Both the position numbers and the translations under genes were made by a program. Of a DNA stretch of 15,507 nt, positions 1-6,950 are shown in pieces. The notes beneath the pieces were generated by a model. The model worked only from the letters and a program-made list of their open reading frames with translations. It did no database searches and was not told the DNA's origin. Source of the DNA: Bacteroidota bacterium. GTDB lineage: Bacteria; Bacteroidota; UBA10030; UBA6906. How positions within the stretch are numbered: the first letter of the stretch is position 1; each line of letters begins with the position of its first letter. The DNA is taken from the NCBI GenBank assembly GCA_016844425.1, contig JAERML010000044.1, forward strand, positions 1 to 15,507, in the 5' to 3' direction.

Positions 1-634
1 CCTTTCCCACCTGCACACTCGACTTGATCTTCACGCCAAAACTCTGGACGAGCCGCACCTCGTTCAACGCATCCTGCTGCGTCATTTTGTAGGGAGCGAT
101 CCCCCAGGTGTTGAGGCCCCCCGGCTTCTCTTTGGCATCGTAGATGGTGACGTCATAGCCAAGCAACGCCGCCTCCGCCGCACAGGCAAGTCCTGCAGCA
201 CCTGCACCGATCACGCCGATGGATTTGCCGTTCTTCGGCGCCGGGGTGAACAAGAGCGGCATGCCCAGAGCGAAGTACCAATCGATGGCGTATCGCTGCA
301 AGCGTCCGATCTGAATCGGCTCCTCACCCCGATCATTGTACACACATGCCCCCTCACATAATACATCCACCGGACACGCTTTCGCACATGTTAACGCGAT
401 CCAATTCGATTCGAGGATTGTCTTTGCCGAACCTTTCAAGTTCCCCGTTGCAATCTTCTTAATAAACGTGGAGATGTCGATGTGTGTGGGACAGGCCTTC
501 ATGCATGGAGAGTCGAAGCAATAGAGGCAGCGATGGGCCTCCACACTTGCAGAATTTGCCGTGAAGGGTGGGTGCAGCTCTGCGAAGTTCTTCTCGTATT
601 GATCGAGCGACAGCTTGGGTGCGAGGTTCTTCAT
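1..634 (-). CDS. preT: NAD-dependent dihydropyrimidine dehydrogenase, PreT-like subunit (partial, C-terminus outside window)
   Basis: This is the electron-input subunit of dihydropyrimidine dehydrogenase, which takes electrons from NAD(P)H through FAD and Fe-S clusters to the PreA subunit that reduces uracil/thymine. Only the first 211 residues are present; the frame is open at base 1. I read it from the reverse complement. An N-terminal Fe-S domain has eight cysteines: C36, C39, C44, C48 (CLYCFDSPCMKACP) and C83, C87, C93, C97 (CAKACPVDVLCEGAC). A dinucleotide-binding GAGAAG motif follows at about 143-148, then GGLNTWGIAPYK, typical of DPD/PreT rather than of the glutamate synthase small subunit. 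Spacing from C48 onwards matches mammalian DPD, and Q113 falls where DPD has its unusual Gln cluster ligand. The ATG at 634 is the only start before an upstream in-frame stop; its ribosome site is weak. It lies 39 nt behind the aminotransferase and is third in the operon. The family call is firm; the exact substrate is inferred from context. Confidence 0.9.
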   Translation of the reverse strand, partial: MKNLAPKLSLDQYEKNFAELHPPFTANSASVEAHRCLYCFDSPCMKACPTHIDISTFIKKIATGNLKGSAKTILESNWIALTCAKACPVDVLCEGACVYNDRGEEPIQIGRLQRYAIDWYFALGMPLLFTPAPKNGKSIGVIGAGAAGLACAAEAALLGYDVTIYDAKEKPGGLNTWGIAPYKMTQQDALNEVRLVQSFGVKIKSSVQVGK

Positions 635-673
635 GCAAGACCGGAGGTCATCGTTTCTTCGACGGTAAGTGAG

Positions 674-2020
674 CTACTGTGGTACAGCTTCATCGGCAAT
701 CTTCAACGCTGCATCAAGTGCCTGGATCCCTGCGTCGATTTCTTCCTTCGTGATGATCAGGGGCGGAGCGATGACGAAGTGACTTACCCACGCCTGCAGG
801 AACACGCCGTTCTTCATCATCTCCGCCGCGACCCTGTCAACGATGAGAGGGGCTCCACTCACTTTGTCGGCGTATGTGTTGAACGGCTCTTTCGTCGTCT
901 GGTTTTTGACAAGCTCGACGGCCCAGAAGAGACCTAGTCCGCGCACCTCGCCAATGGAGCGATGATGGAATTTGAGATCGATTAACTTCCTTTCCAGGTA
1001 CGGACCGAGCGTGGCCGCACGATCAACGAGGTTAAGCCTCTTCATCTCGTTGATGGCCGCGATTGCCGGGGCAAGGGTGATCGGGTGGGCTTCGTACGTA
1101 TGTCCGTGGGAAAAATAGTGATCGTCAAAGTGCGAGGCGATTTCCTTGCTGGTAGCGCACAGGCCCAAAGGTACATATGCCGAGGTGATCCCCTTTGCCG
1201 TTGTGAGGATATCCGGCGTAACGTCCCAGTTGTCCACCGCAAACCATCGGCCCGTCCTTCCCCAGCCGCTCATCACCTCGTCTGCAATCAGCAGCACGTG
1301 GTGGGCATCGCAGATTTGCCGCAGGCGTGGAAAGTACTCCTTCGGTGGAACCAGCACGCCGTTTGTCCCCACAACGGGCTCAACCAATACTGCCGCAACA
1401 TCGCTTTCATTTTCGATCATATGCTCGATGTACTCGACGCATGCAATGCCGCACTCCGGGTAATGATGGTTGAGCGGACATTTGTAGCAGTTCACTTCCG
1501 GCGCGAAGATAACGCCCGGAATTTTCCCTGCCGGTTCCATCGCCCATCGTCGCGGGTCACCGGTGGCAGCTATGGATCCCATCGTGGAGCCGTGGTACGA
1601 GCGGTACCGCGCAATAATCTTGGTCTTTCCTGTAACCATCCGCGCTATCTTGAAAGCCGCCTCGTTCGCCTCCGTGCCTGAGGTCGTAAAGAAGAACTTC
1701 TCCAGACCTTTCGGCAACACCTCCAGCAAAAGTTTACTCAGTTCCGCTCTGACATCTGTTGCGTAGCCCGGTCCGATGAAAGGAAGTTGCCGTGCCTGGT
1801 CTTCAATCGCCTTGATCACGGCGGGGTTCTTATGCCCAAGGTTCACACACATGAGCTGGGAAGAGAAATCGAGATACCGTTTACCGCTGCCGTCAACAAA
1901 GTAGCAGCCTTCCGCGTCCACAACATGGAGCGGCTTCCAGCCTTTCTGAAATCTCCATGTGCCGTATGTGTACTGTGCTGTGAGGTTGGTGATTTCTTGA
2001 GAAGTCAGTGAGGATGGCAT
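674..2020 (-). CDS. Class III PLP-dependent aminotransferase (probable beta-alanine:2-oxoacid type)
   Basis: This is a fold-type I, class III (omega) aminotransferase of 448 residues, the usual family length. Visible landmarks, numbered from the ATG at 2020, are the phosphate-binding TTSGTEANEAAF around 112-123, the cofactor D247-E248 in LIADEVMSGWGRTG, and the Schiff-base lysine K276 in TTAKG. A cysteine group C178-x2-C181-x8-C190-x3-C194 sits before the VLVEPVVG segment. Between a beta-ureidopropionase and PreT, the likely reaction is removal of the beta-alanine (or 3-aminoisobutyrate) amino group to give malonate semialdehyde; that is inference from context, and the family also includes taurine, GABA and AGXT2-like enzymes. 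A GTG at 2029 would add three residues (MSS). I prefer the ATG, although neither start has a clear Shine-Dalgarno. It begins about 50 nt after the nitrilase stop. Confidence 0.9.
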   Translation of the reverse strand: MPSSLTSQEITNLTAQYTYGTWRFQKGWKPLHVVDAEGCYFVDGSGKRYLDFSSQLMCVNLGHKNPAVIKAIEDQARQLPFIGPGYATDVRAELSKLLLEVLPKGLEKFFFTTSGTEANEAAFKIARMVTGKTKIIARYRSYHGSTMGSIAATGDPRRWAMEPAGKIPGVIFAPEVNCYKCPLNHHYPECGIACVEYIEHMIENESDVAAVLVEPVVGTNGVLVPPKEYFPRLRQICDAHHVLLIADEVMSGWGRTGRWFAVDNWDVTPDILTTAKGITSAYVPLGLCATSKEIASHFDDHYFSHGHTYEAHPITLAPAIAAINEMKRLNLVDRAATLGPYLERKLIDLKFHHRSIGEVRGLGLFWAVELVKNQTTKEPFNTYADKVSGAPLIVDRVAAEMMKNGVFLQAWVSHFVIAPPLIITKEEIDAGIQALDAALKIADEAVPQ

Positions 2021-2070
2021 GGATGACACCGGTGTGGTTGTTGATAGTTATGAAACTCATGGAGCTGTGA

Positions 2071-2937
2071 TTACTGGACGAGGGGACCGTACGACTCCGG
2101 TCTCCGATCACGGAAGAATTGCCAGACCGAGCGGACTTCCTGAATCATGTCAAGGTCGAGGTCTGCAACCACAAGCTCATCCTTGTCCCGCGTTCCCTGA
2201 GCGACGATTTTCCCCCGTGGATTACAGAAGTAGCTCTTTCCATAGAACTCGCCAATATTCCATGGGGCCTCCTTCCCGACACGATTGATCGCTCCGACAA
2301 AATAGCCGTTCGCGACTGCGTGCGCCGGCTGTTCGAGTTCCCACAGGTGTTCGGAGAGACCTGCCACTGTTGCGGAAGGATTGAACACAATCTCCGCCCC
2401 ATTCAGTCCGAGAACCCGGGCGCCTTCGGGGAAGTGACGGTCATAGCAAATGTATACGCCGATGGTTGCGTACCTCGTCTTGAACACCGGATAGCCGAGG
2501 TTGCCGGGCTTGAAGTAGAATTTCTCCCAGAACCCGGGGTCGACTTGCGGGATATGGTGTTTTCGATATTTGCCGAGGTACGTTCCATCTGCATCGAAGA
2601 CTGCCGCCGTATTGTAGTACACGCCTGCCATTTCCTCTTCATACAACGGCACGATCATTACCATCCTGTACTTTCTCGCGTACTCTTGCATCAACTTCAA
2701 CGTGGGTCCATCCGGCACCCTCTCCACCATTGCATACCATTTTGTTTTCTGCTCGGCACAAAAATACGGCCCGTAAAACAACTCCTGCAAGCACAGCATT
2801 TGCACTCCCTTCTTCCCCGCCTCTTCGATGAACGCGACGTGCTTGTCAATCATCGACTTCTTCACTACTTCAATCGGCCGTTCCGTAGATCCGGCAAGTG
2901 AACACTGAATGAGTCCAGCTCGTACTACCCGTGGCAT
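2071..2937 (-). CDS. Nitrilase-superfamily amidohydrolase, probable beta-ureidopropionase / N-carbamoyl-amino-acid amidase
   Basis: This is a carbon-nitrogen hydrolase of 288 residues, matching the one-domain nitrilase family length. The catalytic triad is visible: E52 in LQELFYGPYF, K126 in YRKHHIP and C164 in ICYDRHFPEGAR, with a further glutamate-rich loop near 100-102 (YEEEMAGVYYN). The PQVDPGFWEKFYFKPG loop and NPSATVAGLSEHLWELE resemble beta-ureidopropionases and N-carbamoylputrescine amidases. In an operon with PreT and a beta-alanine-type aminotransferase, hydrolysis of N-carbamoyl-beta-alanine to beta-alanine, CO2 and ammonia is the best guess. The frame is open to 3102, but the upstream part looks non-coding (low-complexity Ser/Thr, no family similarity) and would cover the promoter. 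The ATG at 2937 has GGAG five bases upstream and gives the family-typical start MPRVVRAGLIQ. It is first in the operon. Confidence 0.9.
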   Translation of the reverse strand: MPRVVRAGLIQCSLAGSTERPIEVVKKSMIDKHVAFIEEAGKKGVQMLCLQELFYGPYFCAEQKTKWYAMVERVPDGPTLKLMQEYARKYRMVMIVPLYEEEMAGVYYNTAAVFDADGTYLGKYRKHHIPQVDPGFWEKFYFKPGNLGYPVFKTRYATIGVYICYDRHFPEGARVLGLNGAEIVFNPSATVAGLSEHLWELEQPAHAVANGYFVGAINRVGKEAPWNIGEFYGKSYFCNPRGKIVAQGTRDKDELVVADLDLDMIQEVRSVWQFFRDRRPESYGPLVQ

Positions 2938-2942
2938 AAAGA

Positions 2943-2946
2943 CTCC
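2943..2946 (-). promoter_or_regulatory. Ribosome-binding site fixing the nitrilase start
   Basis: On the minus strand GGAG lies five bases before the ATG at 2937. It favours this start over the longer open frame that reaches 3102. Confidence 0.6.
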
Positions 2947-3006
2947 GGAGATGTTGTCTTTTGATATGGACTGCGGTGAGAAAGTTGGAACCGAAGACAC
3001 GGAATC

Positions 3007-3035
3007 AATATATCCCGCTGGTTTCTCAGAATCAA
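3007..3035 (-). promoter_or_regulatory. Sigma70-like promoter of the pyrimidine-catabolism operon
   Basis: Read on the minus strand, a -35 box TTGATT (3030-3035) and a -10 box TATATT (3007-3012) are separated by exactly 17 bases. Transcription would begin near base 3000, giving a leader of about 63 nt before the nitrilase ATG at 2937. The call rests on consensus matching only. If the organism uses a Bacteroidetes-type primary sigma factor with a different consensus, it would need revising. Confidence 0.45.
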
Positions 3036-3190
3036 TGGGGCGAATCGACAGAGAGAGGGTGCTGGAAAAATGGACTGAAACATGCGATTCAGGCAGTTTC
3101 AAAGACCGCCCGATGTTTTGTGCGAGTCATTGTGCCTTCGGCGGGCAGAGTTCCGTCGAGAGCCTTCAACCCAATTCGATTATGAACTCC

Positions 3191-3219
3191 TTGCATTGCT
3201 CCTCTCCTTTCGGTATTTT
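3191..3219 (+). promoter_or_regulatory. Possible promoter for the DUF885 gene
   Basis: TTGCAT (3191-3196) and TATTTT (3214-3219) are separated by 17 bases, about 85 bases before the ATG at 3303. The match is moderate. With the minus-strand promoter at 3007-3035, the 365-bp gap between the nitrilase and DUF885 genes (2938-3302) appears to be a divergent control region. I see no clear operator palindrome in it. Confidence 0.3.
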
Positions 3220-3302
3220 CTTCCAGCAAGTAACCGCATATCGCAATTCACCACCATCAATTTGTCCTGTTGCTTCTCTTCGACCAATATCCCGGAGGAT
3301 CA

Positions 3303-5125
3303 ATGAAATCACTCGTCTGTTTTGTAGCCCTTGGCATGACGCTCGTGATCAACGCCTGTACGCCCCGTCAGACGGAAGACCAGAAGTTCGAGGGTCTTGC
3401 AAAGAACTATATCGAGAAGCTCCTCGAAGCAAAGCCCGAATGGGCCACCGGCCTCGGCGATCACCGCTACGACAGCCGGATCAGCGACTATTCCATAAGG
3501 GGGATTGAGGCTGACCGCTCACTGAACCGCGCCTACCTTGACTCCCTTGGCTCCCTTCAGGTTTCCATGCTGAGTCCGGTCAACCAGATCGATTACAAGA
3601 TCATGACCTCCAATCTCCAGTCATGGTTGTTCCAGATCGATACTCTGAAAGAGTATGAATGGAATCCGCTCAGCTATAACGTAGGCGGGGCAATCTATGG
3701 CCTCACAGCGCGGGAGTTTGCTCCGCTGAAGGACCGGCTCATCAGCGTGAAGAAACGGTTGACCCTTCTCCCTTCCATTCTTGACGCGGCACGGGCAAAT
3801 CTCAAGAACCCACCGCGCATTCACACCGAAACAGCGATACGGCAGAACCCCGGCAATATCGCGATGATGCGGGACGCGCTGAACACCTACCTCGAACAGG
3901 TACCAGAGCTCAAGGATGAGTTTGCACCAATTCAAAAAATTGTAATTTCAGCACTGGAAGCATACGGCACCTGGCTGGAGAAAGATCTTCTCCCCCGCTC
4001 TGGAATCCGACCTCACCAAGGAGGATGTTCTTGCAAAAGCCGAGGCTGACTTGCGAGCAACACAAGATGCGATGTACGAAACCGCACTTCCTCTCTACAA
4101 GAAATTCTTCCCGAAGGTGACCGACCCAAAGAAAACTCTACTTCTCGCTGGAGTCCGACCTCACCAAGGAGGATGTTCTTATAAAAGCCGAGGCTGATTT
4201 GCGATCAACACAAGATGGGTTATACGAGACCGCACTTCCTCTCTACAAGAAATTCTTCCCAATGGTGACAGACCCGAAGAAACTCGAAGACAAGAGACTC
4301 ATCTCGAAGGCTGTCCTGGATAAGCTTGCACAAACCCGCCCGGCGAACGCGACAATTGTGGAGATGGCAAACCAGATGGTGCAGTCCACAACGGACTTTG
4401 TCCGGTCGAACAACTTGATGACCATGCCGGCAGAACCTGTAAAGGTGATCGTGATGCCGGAATTTCAGCGGGGCGTAGCCGTGGCCTACTGTGATTCACC
4501 CGGACCACTGGAAAAAGACGGCCAAACTTTCTACGCCATTTCACCTACTCCGGCAGATTGGACAAAGCAGCGGGTGGAGTCGTTCTTCCGTGAATACAAC
4601 AATTACATGCTGCAGGACCTCACTATCCATGAGGCGATGCCTGGACATTATCTGCAACTCGCTCATTCCAACAAATTCAAAGCACCGACCATGGTACGCG
4701 CAATCTTCGGCAGCGGCACATTTGTGGAAGGATGGGCGACCTACGCCGAACAGCTGATGGTCGAGAAGGGCTACGGCGGCCCCGAAGTGAAGATGCAACA
4801 GCTCAAGATGCGTCTACGCCTGATCATTAACTCCATCATCGATCAGAAGATCCATACCGCGGGGATGACGGAGCAGGAGGCCATGGACTTGATGATGAAG
4901 GAGGGTTTTCAGGAGGATGGTGAAGCCGCAGGGAAATGGCGACGTGCGTGTCTGACCTCCACACAGCTTTCCACGTACTATGTGGGAAATATCGAAGTGA
5001 ATGGCATCCGCACGGCGTACGAGGCAAAGACAAACGGCACATCAGACATGAAAACCATGCACGATACCATTCTCTCTTTCGGCTCCCCCGCACCAAGGTA
5101 CGTTCGGGCCGCAATGGGATTGTGA
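3303..5125 (+). pseudogene. DUF885-family lipoprotein metallopeptidase gene, disrupted by a diverged internal duplication and two frame changes
   Basis: DUF885 proteins are secreted, zinc-peptidase-like enzymes of roughly 600 residues. Translation starts at the ATG at 3303, with GGAGG at 3294-3298, and opens with a lipoprotein-like signal (hydrophobic residues 4-17, cysteine C19 in VINAC). The first frame runs to about LLPRS near 3998, then goes out of frame to a stop at 4047-4049. In a second frame 4000-4135 encodes LESDLTKEDVLAKAEADL through FFPKVTDPKK. In a third frame 4133-5125 encodes KLYFSLESDLTKEDVL and the rest of the protein, including the zinc-site motif HEAMPGHYLQ (about 4629-4658) and downstream EGWATYAEQ (about 4727-4753). 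So about 148 bp is repeated, the first copy lacks the segment that normally leads into LESD, and both junctions shift the frame. No continuous product can be made. The catalytic half alone (TTG at 4199, 308 residues) would lack a signal peptide. Assembly error is possible. Confidence 0.75.
4001..4290 (+). repeat. Tandem 148-bp duplication inside the DUF885 gene, copies about 9% diverged
   Basis: Copy 1 begins TGGAATCCGACCTCACCAAG at 4001 and copy 2 begins TGGAGTCCGACCTCACCAAG at 4149. By eye the copies match over about 137 bases, with roughly 13 differences, several of which change amino acids (AKAEADLRATQDAMY against IKAEADLRSTQDGLY). The 148-base period is not a multiple of three, so passing from one copy to the next shifts the reading frame. 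Similarity ends near AAGAAA in both copies (about 4135 and 4282), a possible microhomology junction. Confidence 0.85.
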
Positions 5126-5136
5126 GTGAAACAAGC

Positions 5137-5529
5137 ATGAACGGCCAGCAGAAAATCAGCCGCAGGTTTCTCCTCTTCGGCGCCCTTTCCGGAGGAATCG
5201 GTGTTGCCCTCGGAGCCTTTGGCGCGCACGGGCTGAAGAACATTTTGCCGCCGGCTATGCTGTCCGTGTTCGAAACCGGTGTCCGGTATCAGATGTATCA
5301 CGCGCTCGCAATGCTCGTAGTGGGAGCGCTTGCTGGCCCACGTAACACACCAAAGGAATTGAATGCTGCAGGTTGGAGTTTTCTGGCCGGGACTGTCCTG
5401 TTCTCTGGAAGCCTTTATGTCTTCGCGCTTACCGGAGAGCAGACCTTTGCCATGGTAACACCAGTAGGGGGCGCGGCGTTTCTAGTGGGCTGGGGTGCGC
5501 TCGCATGGTCTGCAATGCGGGAGGGATAA
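5137..5529 (+). CDS. DUF423 family small integral membrane protein (YgdD-like)
   Basis: This is a 130-residue, very hydrophobic protein with about four predicted membrane helices, at residues about 9-30, 50-66, 77-97 and 105-124. Conserved DUF423 features are visible: GAFGAHGLK after the first helix and FETGVRYQMYHALAML leading into the second. The molecular function of the family is unknown; it sits in the inner membrane. The ATG at 5137 is chosen. A GTG at 5122 in the same frame would overlap the TGA of the upstream DUF885 gene as GTGA, a layout seen in translationally coupled genes, but neither start has a strong Shine-Dalgarno. If the upstream gene is truly broken, its intact 3' part may still provide transcription and coupling. 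Confidence 0.85.
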   Translation: MNGQQKISRRFLLFGALSGGIGVALGAFGAHGLKNILPPAMLSVFETGVRYQMYHALAMLVVGALAGPRNTPKELNAAGWSFLAGTVLFSGSLYVFALTGEQTFAMVTPVGGAAFLVGWGALAWSAMREG

Positions 5530-5567
5530 ATGTGAATTGTGGCTAGTGTCTCAGTTTGCGAATCCAC

Positions 5568-5637
5568 GTCAGGCTGAGCGAAGTCGAAGCCTGTCATACG
5601 AGCGTGTGTCACCTTTCGACTCCGCTCAAGGTGACAG
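5568..5637. repeat. REP-like pair of inverted hairpins with matching loops
   Basis: Two hairpins lie head to head. The first pairs CAGGCT (5570-5575) with AGCCTG (5588-5593) around the loop GAGCGAAGTCGA. The second pairs TGTCACCTT (5607-5615) with AAGGTGACA (5628-5636) around TCGACTCCGCTC. The second loop is the reverse complement of the first except for one base, so the two units are inverted copies of one element with different stems. Sequences of the type CTGAGCGAAGTCGAAG are, from memory, a dispersed palindromic repeat in many bacterial genomes. Its place 39 bases after the DUF423 stop suggests a 3'-end role such as mRNA stabilisation or attenuation. Confidence 0.75.
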
Positions 5638-5811
5638 TTGTGCATAGCGGAATCAAAGTGAGACGCCACCGAATTGTGGAGTGTATTGTCTTTCCAGTCG
5701 AATGTCATATCTTGTCAGGGAGGTTGCCGGCAATGGCAGTGACGAACGGTGTTGCGAGAACTATCCTGCCACGGACAGCTCTTTCATCGTCGACCAAACC
5801 CAGGAGGTTCC

Positions 5812-6171
5812 ATGAAAAAGTCTGCAACGATCTTCGCAGTGCTGATGATGGTCTCCGGTATCGCTTTTGCACAAAACATCCAGAAAGGCGATTTCGCGGC
5901 ATCAATCAGCAGTGATGGCTGGTCTCTTGCACAAGGAACTGGCGACCGTGCACATATCGAGTTCATCACTTTCGAAAAGCCATTCGCTGATATTCCAAAA
6001 GTTGTTGTTAGCCTTACGGGCTACGAGGCCACGCCCGGGGCAGACGGAAGCGTCAGGGTCCATATCGCGCCCGAAAAAGTCACCAAGCTCGGCTGTGTTA
6101 TCAAGGTGAAAACCTGGGGAGACAGCAAGGTGAACGCTGCCTGGGGAAGCTATATGGCTTTCGGAAAATAG
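5812..6171 (+). CDS. Secreted H-type lectin domain protein
   Basis: This is a 119-residue precursor with a clear Sec signal peptide: MKKS, hydrophobic core, then SGIAFA before Q, with cleavage predicted after residue 20. The mature part, about 99 residues, is one compact beta-rich domain. It resembles the H-type lectin domain: GDRAHIEFITFEKPF, then DIPKVVVSLTGYE, then CVIKVKTWGDSKVNAAWGSY, matching the family's F-x(n)-P-x-V and x-V-x-TW-x-D...W blocks. H-type lectins bind N-acetylgalactosamine-like sugars and usually assemble as trimers or hexamers. Sugar binding and export to periplasm or surface are inferred. One internal cysteine remains in the mature protein. AGGAGG at 5802-5807 fixes the start. 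A terminator follows immediately, so it is probably a single-gene unit. Confidence 0.7.
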   Translation: MKKSATIFAVLMMVSGIAFAQNIQKGDFAASISSDGWSLAQGTGDRAHIEFITFEKPFADIPKVVVSLTGYEATPGADGSVRVHIAPEKVTKLGCVIKVKTWGDSKVNAAWGSYMAFGK

Positions 6172-6196
6172 GGCGGGCATCCCGCGTATTCATAGA

Positions 6197-6231
6197 GGGC
6201 TATCTTCTCAAGGAGGTAGCCCGTTTTGTTT
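6197..6231 (+). terminator. Rho-independent terminator after the lectin gene
   Basis: GGGCTATCTTC (6197-6207) pairs with GGAGGTAGCCC (6212-6222) around a TCAA loop: an 11-bp stem with two G-U pairs, followed by GTTTTGTTT. It lies 25 bases after the lectin stop. Confidence 0.8.
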
Positions 6232-6265
6232 CTGCACAGAGCATCCGATCTTACTCATGTTTCCC

Positions 6266-6272
6266 AAAGGAG
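6266..6272 (+). promoter_or_regulatory. Ribosome-binding site fixing the start of the following gene
   Basis: AAAGGAG lies eight bases before the ATG at 6281. It lies inside the longer frame opened by the ATG at 6257, so it favours the shorter product. Confidence 0.6.
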
Positions 6273-6280
6273 AGCTCCCG

Positions 6281-6856
6281 ATGTTCGAGCAAGACATCAA
6301 GATGCTTCTCGCCGCTCGTCACGAGGATTTCGTCGACCAGACGGCCAGCCACACCGCTATCGACTTCCATCTCCCCCGACGGGCAATCCGCATTGATGCC
6401 AAAGAGAAACGACAGAAATTTTCAACACGGAATTGGGCTGGCGCGTTGCCACCCCAGGAACACCTTTTTATCGTTGACGACCTTGCTGTCCGCAAACTTC
6501 TCCTGCATGCACCGGACAGCTTCTGCCTTATTCGCGACAGCTCCGCTCGTTCAGTAATGCACTACGTCTACTCCATTGTTGATTTTCTTTGCATCCCCAA
6601 GCAGCGCAGCCGCCGACCCATAGAGCGGAGCGTCCGTGCATTGAAGGGCAAGTGGCTGGTTGACCTTCGCGATGCTGCTGCATTTGAGAAACTCGGCGAG
6701 GCCCTGGACTATATCCTCCGCTATCCACGGAAGAGGAAGGAAATCTTCGAACGTCACATTGATTGCTGGGGGAAATATCATACTGAGGTAATCCTGACTG
6801 CCGGTGTAACCAGGACGGCTCGCTACTGGAAGGAGGACGCAACGACCCACAGATGA
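6281..6856 (+). CDS. Orphan cytosolic protein, possible PD-(D/E)XK nuclease-fold core
   Basis: I do not recognise this 191-residue protein with certainty. It has no signal peptide or membrane helix and is rich in Arg, Lys and aromatic residues. Residues 26-44 (AIDFHLPRRAIRIDAKEKR) have the spacing of a nuclease core, with D28 at the end of one strand and D39-A-K41 after the next. Residues 60-66 (EHLFIVD) could form the following core strand. A cysteine and tryptophan-bearing C-terminal part (DCWGKYHTEV, RYWKED) ends the protein. The nuclease idea is inference from this motif alone. It stands alone between the lectin terminator and a one-helix protein, so context gives no help. The start at 6281 has a good AAAGGAG site; 6257 would add eight residues. 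Confidence 0.65.
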   Translation: MFEQDIKMLLAARHEDFVDQTASHTAIDFHLPRRAIRIDAKEKRQKFSTRNWAGALPPQEHLFIVDDLAVRKLLLHAPDSFCLIRDSSARSVMHYVYSIVDFLCIPKQRSRRPIERSVRALKGKWLVDLRDAAAFEKLGEALDYILRYPRKRKEIFERHIDCWGKYHTEVILTAGVTRTARYWKEDATTHR

Positions 6857-6950
6857 TCAACATCGCTTCTTGAACTTGCCTCGGAAATTGTCGACATTGG
6901 AACAGTTTCAGAGGCATACTTGGCACGATCACTGATTTAGGACTAACTCG

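Noticed and set aside
1085..1681. Plus-strand 198-residue open frame opposite the aminotransferase
   Set aside because: It is antisense to a gene with all catalytic motifs intact, has no recognisable domain, and is a by-product of codon bias.
2938..3102. N-terminal extension of the nitrilase frame by 55 residues
   Set aside because: The extension has no family similarity, would overlay the best promoter, and the ATG at 2937 has a good ribosome site and the typical family start.
3960..4300. Programmed ribosomal frameshift in the DUF885 gene
   Set aside because: There are two frame changes, a missing segment and a 148-base duplication, and no slippery heptamer with a downstream structure was seen. 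Gene decay, recombination or assembly error explains it better.
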